A DNA stretch of 64,000 nucleotides, taken from contig NZ_LYMI01000013.1 in assembly GCF_001660815.1 (NCBI RefSeq), positions 24,132 to 88,131 on the forward strand, read 5' to 3'. This DNA comes from Xanthomonas nasturtii. Its GTDB lineage: Bacteria; Pseudomonadota; Gammaproteobacteria; Xanthomonadales; Xanthomonadaceae. The translations under genes were made by a program, and so were the position numbers. Each line of letters begins with the position of its first letter. The stretch's first letter is position 1. The notes under the pieces are model-generated. The model had not been told where the DNA came from, did not search any database, and saw only the letters and a list, made by a program, of their open reading frames with translations. Shown here one piece after another: positions 18,279 through 30,044 of this stretch.

Positions 18279-20623
18279 GCAAGAAAACTATCCAGCAGTA
18301 CGACAATCCCGCGGGCGGCTGGGGCGCATTGCGCTCGGTGGCCAAGCATCTGATGGAACAGGACATCGCAGTGCAGGGCGCCAAGACGCTGCTGCACGCC
18401 AACCAGCCGGACGGCTTCGACTGCCCTGGTTGCGCCTGGCCGGACCGCGACCACACGTCCACTTTCGAATTCTGCGAAAACGGCGCCAAGGCCGTGGCAG
18501 CCGAGTCCACTGCGCGCCGCGCCGGGCCGGAACTGTTCGCCTCGCACAGCGTCAGCCTGTTGTCGCAGTACAGCGACTACTGGCTGGAAGGGCAGGGCCG
18601 GTTGACCCACCCGATGCGCTACGACGCGGCCACCGACCACTACGTGCCGGTCAGCTGGGACGATGCCTTTGCGCACATCGCCGGGCATCTCAACGGGCTG
18701 GCGTCGCCGGACGAGGCGATCTTCTACACCTCCGGGCGCACCAGTAACGAGGCGGCATTCTTGTATCAGTTGTTCGTGCGCGAGTTCGGCACCAACAACT
18801 TCCCCGATTGCTCCAACATGTGCCACGAGCCCTCCGGCACCGCGTTGCGCTCGCAGATCGGCGTGGGCAAGGGCACGGTGTCGTTGCACGACTTCGAGCT
18901 GGCCGATGCGATCTTCATCTTCGGGCAGAACCCGGGCACCAACCATCCGCGCATGCTGGGCGAGTTGCGTCAGGCCTCCAAGCGCGGTGCGGCGATTGCG
19001 GCATTCAATCCGCTGCGCGAGCGCGGGCTGGAAAAGTTCGCCGATCCGCAGGACAAGCTGGAGATGCTGCACAACGGCTCCACGCGCATCGCGTCGGATT
19101 ATTTCCAGCTCAAGATCGGCGGCGATCTGGCCGCAGTGAAAGGCATCATCAAGCATGTGCTGGAGCGCGATGCGCAGGCACAGCGCGATGGCACGCCGCG
19201 CCTGCTGGATCTGGATTTCATCCAGGCGCACACGGCCAATTTCGACGCATTCGCGGCCGACGTGCATGCGGAAGCCTGGGACACCATCGTCGAAGAATCC
19301 GGTCTGGACGAAGCGGCGCTGCACAAGGCCGGGGAGATCTATCTCAATGCCGAGCGCGTGATCGCCTGCTGGGGCATGGGCATCACCCAGCACAAGCATT
19401 CGGTCGCCACCATCCACATGATCACCAACTTGCTGCTATTGCGCGGCCACCTGGGCCGCCCGGGCGCGGGGGTCTGCCCGGTGCGCGGGCATAGCAACGT
19501 GCAGGGCGACCGCACGATGATGATCTACGAAAAGCCGCCGGCCGCATTCCTGGACAAGCTGCAGTCGGTGTTCGGTTTCGCGCCGCCGCGCGCAGACGGT
19601 TTCGATACCGTCGGTGCGATCGAGGCGATGCTGGATGGGCGCGGCAAGGTGTTCTTCGCAATGGGCGGCAACTTCGCCGCCGCCACGCCGGATACCGACG
19701 CGACGCACCGCGCGCTGCGCAATTGCGACCTCACCGTGCACGTCACCACCAAGCTCAATCGCAGCCATCTGGTACACGGGCGCGATGCCTTGATCCTGCC
19801 GTGCCTGGGTCGTACCGAAATCGATATCCAGGACGCCGGCTCGCAAGGCGTGACGGTGGAAGATTCGATGAGCATGGTGCACCTGTCGGCCGGCATCAAT
19901 CCGCCGGCTTCGCCTGATTTGTTGTCCGAGCCGGCGATCGTGGCGCGGCTGGCCGAGGCGACGTTGGGTGCGCGCAGTGCGATCCGCTGGCGTTGGCTGG
20001 TGGGCGATTACGACCGCGTGCGCGACCTGATTGCGCAGGTATTCCCGGACTTTGCCGGCTTCAATGAGCGCGTGCGCACGCCGGGCGGCTTTCGCCTGTC
20101 CAACACCGCGCGCGACCGCCAATGGGTGACGCCGGAACAACGCGCGGTATTCAAGCCGCACGCCGTGCCCACCGACAATCCAATCCATCGTGCGCGCCGC
20201 AGCCACACCGAGCAGATGGTGTTCACGCTGGCCACCACGCGTTCGCACGATCAATACAACACCACCATCTACGGTTTGGATGACCGTTATCGCGGCGTCT
20301 TCGGTGAGCGCCGTGTGCTGTTCATCAATGGCGCCGATATCGCGGCGTTGAACATGAAGGCCGGCGATTGGGTGGACCTGGAGAGCCTGTGCGAGGACGG
20401 TGTGCACCGCGAGGCGCGACGCTTCCTGCTGGTGGACTACAACATTCCGCGCGGCTGTCTGGCTGCGTACTACCCGGAAACCAACGCGCTGGTACCGTTG
20501 TCCAGTTTCGCCGACGAGGCGCGTACGCCGACCTCCAAGTCGATTCCGGTGATCGTACTGCCGCATCGTGCCGAAGCCGCCGACGCGGCACCGCGCGACA
20601 TTGGAGCGGTGCTTGTCCGCTGA
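18275..20623 (+). CDS. FdhF/YdeP-family molybdopterin oxidoreductase (formate dehydrogenase-like)
   Basis: A 782-residue bis-MGD enzyme of the FdhF/YdeP type. The predicted molybdenum ligand is Cys183 in NFPDCSNMCHEPSGTAL, next to His184; this lines up with the Sec-His of E. coli FdhF. Near the N-terminus only a partial iron-sulfur motif is visible (Cys50, Cys53, Cys67), as in YdeP. GRTSNEAAFLYQLFVRE and FIFGQNPGTNHPRMLGEL are typical cofactor-binding stretches. There is no signal peptide, so it is cytoplasmic. The gene overlaps fdhD by four bases. No electron-transfer subunit is encoded nearby, so the electron partner and even formate as substrate remain unproven. Confidence 0.88.
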   Translation: MSKKTIQQYDNPAGGWGALRSVAKHLMEQDIAVQGAKTLLHANQPDGFDCPGCAWPDRDHTSTFEFCENGAKAVAAESTARRAGPELFASHSVSLLSQYSDYWLEGQGRLTHPMRYDAATDHYVPVSWDDAFAHIAGHLNGLASPDEAIFYTSGRTSNEAAFLYQLFVREFGTNNFPDCSNMCHEPSGTALRSQIGVGKGTVSLHDFELADAIFIFGQNPGTNHPRMLGELRQASKRGAAIAAFNPLRERGLEKFADPQDKLEMLHNGSTRIASDYFQLKIGGDLAAVKGIIKHVLERDAQAQRDGTPRLLDLDFIQAHTANFDAFAADVHAEAWDTIVEESGLDEAALHKAGEIYLNAERVIACWGMGITQHKHSVATIHMITNLLLLRGHLGRPGAGVCPVRGHSNVQGDRTMMIYEKPPAAFLDKLQSVFGFAPPRADGFDTVGAIEAMLDGRGKVFFAMGGNFAAATPDTDATHRALRNCDLTVHVTTKLNRSHLVHGRDALILPCLGRTEIDIQDAGSQGVTVEDSMSMVHLSAGINPPASPDLLSEPAIVARLAEATLGARSAIRWRWLVGDYDRVRDLIAQVFPDFAGFNERVRTPGGFRLSNTARDRQWVTPEQRAVFKPHAVPTDNPIHRARRSHTEQMVFTLATTRSHDQYNTTIYGLDDRYRGVFGERRVLFINGADIAALNMKAGDWVDLESLCEDGVHREARRFLLVDYNIPRGCLAAYYPETNALVPLSSFADEARTPTSKSIPVIVLPHRAEAADAAPRDIGAVLVR

Positions 20624-20879
20624 TCCACAGCTCACCGTGCAGCTGTTGCACATGCTTGCGGACGCACCGGATGGGATGTCGCTTTCCAAGCTGTGCAAGC
20701 AGCTGGGCGTGCGCATGAGCGTGCTGTTGCGCACGCTCGCCTGGCTGGGCAACGCAAACCTGGACGGTCAGCCGGGCCCGGACTGGGTCCGCGTGGAAGA
20801 CCGTGGCGAGCGGCAATTCGCGGTGCTGACGTCGGTGGGACGCGCTGCCACGCCGCCACGGGCGCGCGAACCGGAGTGA
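20613..20879 (+). CDS. Small winged-helix DNA-binding protein
   Basis: An 88-residue protein beginning at TTG 20613. The start is set by GGAG at 20603-20606, six bases upstream, and lies inside the last codons of the molybdoenzyme gene (11-base overlap). Residues about 5-60 form a helix-turn-helix with winged character: QLLHMLADAPDGMSLSKLCK followed by QLGVRMSVLLRTLAWLG, then a beta-wing WVRVEDRGERQFAVLT. It resembles the DNA-binding half of IclR/MarR-type regulators without a ligand domain. As the last gene of the antiporter-fdhD-molybdoenzyme unit it may regulate it. It has no recognised name. Confidence 0.6.
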   Translation: MSADPQLTVQLLHMLADAPDGMSLSKLCKQLGVRMSVLLRTLAWLGNANLDGQPGPDWVRVEDRGERQFAVLTSVGRAATPPRAREPE

Positions 20880-21274
20880 GTCCGGTCGGGCCGGCGATGC
20901 CGCTGGTGAACAGGGCCTGCGACAGAGCCGTGCCTCTGGACTGATCACGCCCGCGCCACCTGACCGGACCCTGGCGATGCCAGGGCATCTTGCGGCATGC
21001 GCTGCCCCCGTTCGGGGCCTTCGATCCGTCGCGCGTGCACGCCGATGCTTCCGTCCCGGTGTCGCTGAGTGGCTGCATCGGTGCACCGCCCAACCCCAAC
21101 GGAATCGCGGTCGCGTCCGCTTGGCGGCTTTTTCTGCGCATTATTTTCGTTGTCGCGATCAAGTTCGCAGCCGGCGCGCCGATCTGGGGAATACGCCGCA
21201 TGGGCGTGCGCCAGGCGTGCCGCGGCGATGTCGCTGCAGCGGTAATGGCGATAGATCGAGGGAGGACGGAACCG
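20880..21274. other. 395-base intergenic region with a hairpin
   Basis: No gene was accepted here. A perfect 7-bp stem with a 3-base loop, CCCTGGC-GAT-GCCAGGG, stands at 20969-20985 and could act as a weak transcription terminator after the upstream operon, though no T-run follows. GGAGG at 21261-21265 serves the next gene. Confidence 0.35.
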
Positions 21275-24484
<3,210 letters not shown>

Positions 24485-24556
24485 CGGATTTTCCATAGCT
24501 TCACCCAGGCCGAAACGTCGATCAGCCGTCGGTTCGGCGGCACCGGGCTTGGCCTG

Positions 24557-26128
24557 GTGATCAGTCGCCGCCTGATCGGCCTGATGGGTGGCAACCTGCA
24601 GGTGGACAGCACGCTCGGGCAGGGCAGCCGCTTCTGGTTCGACCTGCAGCTGGAGTGCGAGACGCCGGCGTTGCAGTTGCCTGCCCGCAGCAGCGATGCA
24701 GCCCGGCACCTGTTGCTGGTCGACGATAGCGCGCTGGTGCGGGAGGTACTTGCCGAGGGTCTGGTCGCGCAGGGGTGGACGGTGGCGGCGGTGGCGTCCG
24801 GCGAGGCTGCAGTGACGCACGCGGTCGAGGCGGCTGGCAGCGGCCGGCCCTTCGATGTGGTGCTGATGGACTGGCGCCTGCCGGGCATGGACGGGATCGC
24901 GGCGGCGACGCGCATCCGCGAGCGCTGCGGCCGTCATGTGCCGCCGGCGATCCTGATGCTCACCGCCTACCAGCGCGAACTGCTGGCCGAGGCCCAGCGG
25001 CACGGCGAGGTCCCCTTCGTCGATCATCTGGTCAAACCGGTCACGCCCCGGCAGGTGATCGACGCGATCGAACAGGCGTTGCGCACCGACCCGCCGCCGG
25101 TGCCGGTGCCTGCGCTCCCGCAGCGTCTGCAGGGGCTACGCGTGCTGGTGGTGGAAGACAATGCGCTCAACCGTCAGATCGCCGACGAGCTGCTGCGCGG
25201 CGAAGGCGCCTGGGTGGCGCTGGCCGAGGACGGCGAAAAAGGCTTGCAACGCCTGCGCGAGGGCCCGGGGGTGGATGTGGTGGTGATGGACATGCAGATG
25301 CCGCATGTGGATGGATTGGAGGCCACCCGGCGCATCCGCGCCGATGCGCGCTTTGCCGCACTGCCGATCCTGGCCATGACCGCCAATGCCGCCAGCAGCG
25401 ATGTCAGTGCCTGTCTGGAGGCCGGCATGGATGCGCACATCGGCAAGCCGGTCGACCTGGAGCGCATGGTCGATGCACTGCTGCGGCTGAGCGGTCGAAA
25501 TGCCGCAGCGGTACCCGGCGATGTCGAGGCGGATGCAGCGCCACCGGATACGATTGCGCTGGATGCGGTGCTGGCGCGCTTCGGCCAGAATCGCGCGTTG
25601 CTGGCGCGCATGCTCGACACCTTCGACACCGACCGTCACGCAATGCTGGAGTGCCTGCACACCGCGCTTGCCGACAACGACGCCGCCGCCTGTGCCGATG
25701 CCGCGCATGTGCTCAAGGGGACGTCAGCGACACTTGGGGCCGATCGTCTGGCGCTTGCTGCATCGGCGCTGGAGCAGGACGCGCGTCGCGGCCGCCTGCC
25801 GGCGGCGGGGACGCTGGACGCGCTGGCGGGCCTGGCCGATGGCGAGCTGCGTGCCTTGCGCGAGGCGCTGGCCCACAGCCACTCCCAACTCGACAGCGCC
25901 GCCATGGCGCCGGCCGATGGCTCGGCGGACACGGTGCGGCACTTCCTGGACGTGCTGGCGCCCATGCTGCGTGCCTCCAACCTTCACGCGCTGGACCTGC
26001 TTGCGCAGGCGCCGGTTGCCATCGCCGGCGCGCAGGCTGCGCGCTATCTGCAGTTCCGCCAACAGGTGCAGCAGCTGCAATTCGACGCCGCGCTGCGCAC
26101 GCTGGACGATTTGATGGAGCATCTATGA
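24557..26128 (+). CDS. C-terminal fragment of the broken hybrid kinase (REC-REC-HPt)
   Basis: This is the reading frame downstream of the TAG. A GTG at 24557 could serve as restart, but no good ribosome-binding site is visible. If made, the 523-residue product would hold two receivers and the HPt domain and might act as a phosphorelay module for another kinase. It is otherwise the untranslated tail of the pseudogene. Confidence 0.4.
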   Translation: MISRRLIGLMGGNLQVDSTLGQGSRFWFDLQLECETPALQLPARSSDAARHLLLVDDSALVREVLAEGLVAQGWTVAAVASGEAAVTHAVEAAGSGRPFDVVLMDWRLPGMDGIAAATRIRERCGRHVPPAILMLTAYQRELLAEAQRHGEVPFVDHLVKPVTPRQVIDAIEQALRTDPPPVPVPALPQRLQGLRVLVVEDNALNRQIADELLRGEGAWVALAEDGEKGLQRLREGPGVDVVVMDMQMPHVDGLEATRRIRADARFAALPILAMTANAASSDVSACLEAGMDAHIGKPVDLERMVDALLRLSGRNAAAVPGDVEADAAPPDTIALDAVLARFGQNRALLARMLDTFDTDRHAMLECLHTALADNDAAACADAAHVLKGTSATLGADRLALAASALEQDARRGRLPAAGTLDALAGLADGELRALREALAHSHSQLDSAAMAPADGSADTVRHFLDVLAPMLRASNLHALDLLAQAPVAIAGAQAARYLQFRQQVQQLQFDAALRTLDDLMEHL

Positions 26129-27060
26129 GCCTGTTCGATACCTATCGCCGCCTCGCGCCCGACGGCCGGCGTCCTCGCGTGCTGGTCGTGGACGACCAGC
26201 CGATCAACATTCATGCGCTCAACGAGCTGTTGCGCGAAGACTGCGACGTGAGCATGGCCCTGGACGGGCAACGGGCGCTGCAACTGTGCCGGGAGCAGCC
26301 GCCGGACCTGGTGGTGCTGGACGTGGTGATGCCCGAGCTGGACGGCCTGCAGGTCTGTCGCCATCTGAAGGCCGATCCGGCCACGGCCGACATCCCGGTG
26401 ATCTTCGTCACCGGCCAGGACACCCCGGAGGAGGAAGTGACCGCCTTGCAGGCCGGTGCGGCCGATTTCATCAGCAAGCCGATGCAACCGGTGGTGGTGC
26501 GTGCAAGGGTGCAGAACCAACTGGTGATGAAGTTGCAGAGCGATCTGTTGCGCGCCATGGCCGCGCTGGATGGGCTGACCGGCGTTGCCAACCGACGCCG
26601 CTTCGACGAGGCGTTGCAGCTCGCCTGGAAGAACTGCCAGCGCGAGAACCGACCGTGCGGGGTATTGATGATCGATGTCGATCATTTCAAACGCTACAAC
26701 GACCATTACGGCCACCTGAGCGGCGATGCCTGCCTGCGCGAGGTCGCCCGGCAGTTGGCCGGCTGCCTGGCCCGTCCGCTCGACCTGCTGGCGCGGTATG
26801 GCGGGGAGGAATTCGTGGCCTTGTTGCCCGACAGCAATTCCGACGGCGTGCGCGAAGTGGCACGGCTGATGCTGCAGGCCATCGCACAGTTGCGGCTGCC
26901 ACATGCCGACTCGTCGGTGGGTCCCTGGCTCAGCGTGAGTATCGGCGGCGCATCCATGCTGCCGACGCCGGCACTGTTGCCTGCCACGGTGCTGGCCCAC
27001 GCCGATACGCAGCTCTACCAGGCCAAGCAGGAAGGCCGGGCGCGCGCCTGCGTGGCATGA
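26125..27060 (+). CDS. REC-GGDEF response regulator, diguanylate cyclase
   Basis: A 311-residue regulator. The receiver domain is at about 15-130 with Asp66 (LVVLDVVMP) and Lys in ISKPMQ. The GGDEF domain is at about 140-311 with the active-site motif GGEEF at 226-230. The inhibitory I-site RxxD (RPLD, 217-220) stands exactly five residues before it, so product feedback inhibition is likely. It makes cyclic di-GMP. Its ATG overlaps the stop of the hybrid kinase frame (ATGA at 26125-26128), a translational coupling that the upstream nonsense codon would be expected to weaken. It is the synthesising counterpart of the HD-GYP protein at 6034-7020. Confidence 0.92.
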   Translation: MSLFDTYRRLAPDGRRPRVLVVDDQPINIHALNELLREDCDVSMALDGQRALQLCREQPPDLVVLDVVMPELDGLQVCRHLKADPATADIPVIFVTGQDTPEEEVTALQAGAADFISKPMQPVVVRARVQNQLVMKLQSDLLRAMAALDGLTGVANRRRFDEALQLAWKNCQRENRPCGVLMIDVDHFKRYNDHYGHLSGDACLREVARQLAGCLARPLDLLARYGGEEFVALLPDSNSDGVREVARLMLQAIAQLRLPHADSSVGPWLSVSIGGASMLPTPALLPATVLAHADTQLYQAKQEGRARACVA

Positions 27061-27154
27061 GGTCAGCTGCGCGGATCGTTGTCGGCAGAAACCATCCGCA
27101 TGATGTCGCGGCCAATCTGACAGAATCGATGGCCTGTCCGACGATCCGCTTCGC

Positions 27155-28426
27155 ATGACATCTGCCGTGACTTCGCACAATTCCCCCGCGCGCGTGCTGT
27201 TCGCCAGCCTGATCGGCACCACCATCGAGTTTTTCGATTTCTACATCTATGCCACCGCAGCAGTGCTGGTGTTCCCGACGCTGTTCTTTCCCGCCAGCGA
27301 TGGCAGTGCGGCAATGCTGCAGTCGTTGGCGACCTTTGCAGTGGCGTTTATCGCGCGGCCGGTGGGCTCTGCGGTGTTCGGGCACTTCGGCGACCGGGTC
27401 GGGCGCAAGGCCACGCTGGTGGCAGCGCTGCTGACGATGGGCCTTTCCACGGTGGCAATCGGCCTTTTGCCCAGCTACGCGCAGATCGGCATGGTTGCAC
27501 CGGCGTTGCTGGCGTTATGCCGCTTCGGCCAGGGGCTGGGTCTGGGCGGCGAGTGGGGCGGGGCGGTGCTGCTGGCCACAGAGAACGCGCCGCCCGGCAA
27601 ACGGGTGTGGTACGGCATGTTTCCGCAGTTGGGCGCACCGCTGGGGTTTCTGTTGTCCACCGGTACGTTTCTTGGCATGGGTGCGGTGCTGGACGATGCG
27701 CAGTTCATGCAGTGGGGGTGGCGCGTGCCGTTCCTGGCAAGTGCGCTGCTGGTGCTGACAGGCTTGTGGGTACGCCTGAGCATTACCGAGACGCCGGATT
27801 TCCAAAGGACGCTGGACCGCAACGCGCGCGTCAAGCTGCCGCTGGGCACGGTGGTCTCGCAGCATTGGCCGGCATTGATCGTCGGCACGCTGGGTGCATT
27901 TGCCACCTTCGTGCTGTTCTATCTGATGACGGTCTTCGCGCTCGGCTACGGCACCAAGACACTGGGCTACGACAAGGAACAGTTCCTGTTGTTGCAGATG
28001 GCCGGCATCGTGTTTTTTGCATTGGGCATTCCGCTCTCGGCCAAGTTCGGCGACCGCCACGGCGCACCGTTGGCGATGATGCTGGCCAGCATCGCCATCG
28101 TGGCATTCGGGCTGGCATTTGCGCCGTTGTTTCAGGCCAATCACCCGTTGCAGGTGCTGGCGTTCCTGGCACTGGGATTCTTCTTCATGGGCCTGACCTA
28201 TGGCCCCTGCGGCACGCTGCTGGCCGAGCTGTATCCCACCGAGGTGCGCTACACCGGTGCCTCGCTGTCGTTCAATCTGGCCAGCATCCTGGGCGCAGCG
28301 CCAGCGCCGTATGTGGCCACGCAACTGGCGGCCAGCTACGGCGTGCAATCGGTGGGGTATTACCTGGGCGGTGCCGCCGTGTTGAGCCTGGTTGCGCTGA
28401 TGGTTGCACGGCGTTGGCAGCGTTGA
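27155..28426 (+). CDS. MHS-family MFS transporter (metabolite:H+ symporter)
   Basis: A 423-residue inner-membrane protein with about 12 helices. It matches the metabolite:H+ symporter branch (ProP/ShiA/KgtP type): IGTTIEFFDFYIYATAAVLVFP in helix 1, FGHFGDRVGRKATLV (motif A), LCRFGQGLGLGGEWGGAVLL, and a distal LLAELYPTEVRYTGASLSFN. It probably imports a small organic acid, osmolyte or aromatic acid. The substrate cannot be predicted. It follows the diguanylate cyclase by 94 bases and may have its own promoter. Confidence 0.87.
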   Translation: MTSAVTSHNSPARVLFASLIGTTIEFFDFYIYATAAVLVFPTLFFPASDGSAAMLQSLATFAVAFIARPVGSAVFGHFGDRVGRKATLVAALLTMGLSTVAIGLLPSYAQIGMVAPALLALCRFGQGLGLGGEWGGAVLLATENAPPGKRVWYGMFPQLGAPLGFLLSTGTFLGMGAVLDDAQFMQWGWRVPFLASALLVLTGLWVRLSITETPDFQRTLDRNARVKLPLGTVVSQHWPALIVGTLGAFATFVLFYLMTVFALGYGTKTLGYDKEQFLLLQMAGIVFFALGIPLSAKFGDRHGAPLAMMLASIAIVAFGLAFAPLFQANHPLQVLAFLALGFFFMGLTYGPCGTLLAELYPTEVRYTGASLSFNLASILGAAPAPYVATQLAASYGVQSVGYYLGGAAVLSLVALMVARRWQR

Positions 28427-28660
28427 CCGCAGATCGCTGCGGGTTTCATCGCTCGTGCGGATCGTGCGGCAACGCGACGGTACGCGATGCAGCGCTATCG
28501 ATGGCGCTGCGCCGTGACATGTCCACGCTGTGCCGATGCTGATGATCGAACACCGCCATCCCGGCGTGGCGCTCGTCCTGTAACGCGCTGGTCTGGACCG
28601 AGACATGCGACAAAGCACGTCATCCACGAGAGCCGGTTTCGGCCAGTAGATGACGCAGGA

Positions 28661-29959
28661 TCAGCCTGCCAGACGCACCTGGTTACGGCCGCCGGCCTTG
28701 GCCAGATACAGGTGCTTGTCCGCTTCGTTCAACAGATGGTGCAGCGACTGGTCGCCTTCGCTGGCGATGCACACGCCGATGCTCACCGTCATGCTCAGGG
28801 TCTCTTCGCCAACGCGCACGCGCAGCGCGCTGATGCGTTCGCGCAGGGTTTCGAAATAACTGCTGGCGTTGGCGACATCCAGCCCCGGCACCAGCAGGCA
28901 GAATTCTTCGCCGCCGAAGCGGGCGACCAGATCCTGCGGCCGCGCGTGCCCGGACACCGAAGCGGCCACCGCACGCAGCGCCTGGTCGCCGGCTTCGTGG
29001 CCCCAGGTGTCGTTGATGTGCTTGAAGTGGTCGATGTCCACCATTGCCGCGGTCACCGTCTGGTCCTGCGACAGCAGCTTGGGAATCACCCGCTGGCTTT
29101 GTTCCAGGAAATAACGCCGGTTGGGCAGGCCGGTGAGGAAGTCGCGGGTGGCCAGATCCTGCAATGTGCCGATCAGTTCCAGCTGGTCCACGTTTTGCGA
29201 AACGCGGCAGAAGAATTCTTCGCGCGAAAAGGGTTTGCGCAGGAAGTCGTTGGCGCCGTTCTTCAGAAAGCGCGGGATCAGCGACGAATCGTTGTTGCCG
29301 GAAATGCCGATCACCGCCACCTTGTCGCGTGAGCGGATCGCGCGCAACCGGCGGGTGAATTCCACGCCTTCCATTCCAGGCATTTCCTGGTCGACGATGG
29401 TCAGGCGGATGCCGGGGTCGCGTTCGATCGCTTCCAGCCCGGCAGCGCCGTCGGCGGCCAGGACCACGCGGTAGCCGTACATCGACAACAGCGCAGCGGC
29501 ATAGGTGCGTGCAGATAGCGAATCGTCCACCACCAGGGCGGCGATCCGGCGATTGCGCTCCAGGCGCTGCACCAGCCAGGCCAGGTATTCGATGCTGCCC
29601 GGTGCGTTCTTCAGCACGTAATCGATGATCTGCTGCTGCAGCACGCGCTGGCGCAGATCTTCGTCGTACACGCCGCTGACCACCACGGTGGGCAGTTTGC
29701 GCGAGAGAAAGAATTCCACGACCTTGTCGCGGTCGCCGTCGACCAGCACCAGGCCGGTCAGGACCAGAAACCAGCCATCCTCTTCGTCGAGCACCCGTGC
29801 GGCTTCGGCCAGGGTCGAGACGACCGTGACCGGCAGTTCCACGCGTTGCTCGATGGCTTCGCGCAGCATGCTGGTGAACGTGCGGGAGTTCTCCACCAAC
29901 AGCACACGCTGCGGCAGAACTGCACTTTCACTATTGCGATGTAGGGTACCTGGGGACAT
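28661..29959 (-). CDS. REC-REC-GGDEF response regulator, diguanylate cyclase
   Basis: A 432-residue regulator with PleD-like order. The first receiver (about 17-130) looks degenerate: the phospho-acceptor position reads FLVLTGLVL, with Thr instead of Asp. The second receiver (about 138-255) is complete with Asp190 (LTIVDQEMPG) and Lys in LRKPFS. The GGDEF domain (about 265-432) carries GGEEF at 349-353 and the I-site RPQD at 340-343, five residues upstream. It should make cyclic di-GMP with product inhibition, with phosphorylation of the second receiver as the switch. No kinase is adjacent, so the input is unknown. Confidence 0.9.
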   Translation of the reverse strand: MSPGTLHRNSESAVLPQRVLLVENSRTFTSMLREAIEQRVELPVTVVSTLAEAARVLDEEDGWFLVLTGLVLVDGDRDKVVEFFLSRKLPTVVVSGVYDEDLRQRVLQQQIIDYVLKNAPGSIEYLAWLVQRLERNRRIAALVVDDSLSARTYAAALLSMYGYRVVLAADGAAGLEAIERDPGIRLTIVDQEMPGMEGVEFTRRLRAIRSRDKVAVIGISGNNDSSLIPRFLKNGANDFLRKPFSREEFFCRVSQNVDQLELIGTLQDLATRDFLTGLPNRRYFLEQSQRVIPKLLSQDQTVTAAMVDIDHFKHINDTWGHEAGDQALRAVAASVSGHARPQDLVARFGGEEFCLLVPGLDVANASSYFETLRERISALRVRVGEETLSMTVSIGVCIASEGDQSLHHLLNEADKHLYLAKAGGRNQVRLAG

Positions 29960-30044
29960 CGGGTGGCCGTTACGAATCGAACCGTCAGGTCAGCTAACGG
30001 CTCTGCTCGCCAAAACTTGAGCGCTGCGTTCCAGAGTGCGCCGA

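Noticed and set aside
20990..21274. Upstream extension of the second CHASE kinase to an earlier ATG
   Set aside because: The added residues lack sensor features, while ATG 21275 follows GGAGG and directly precedes the first transmembrane helix.
24775..26124. Long N-terminal extension of the REC-GGDEF gene in its own frame
   Set aside because: The extension overlaps the receiver/HPt part of the kinase in another frame and looks random. The ATG at 26125 starts a normal receiver domain.
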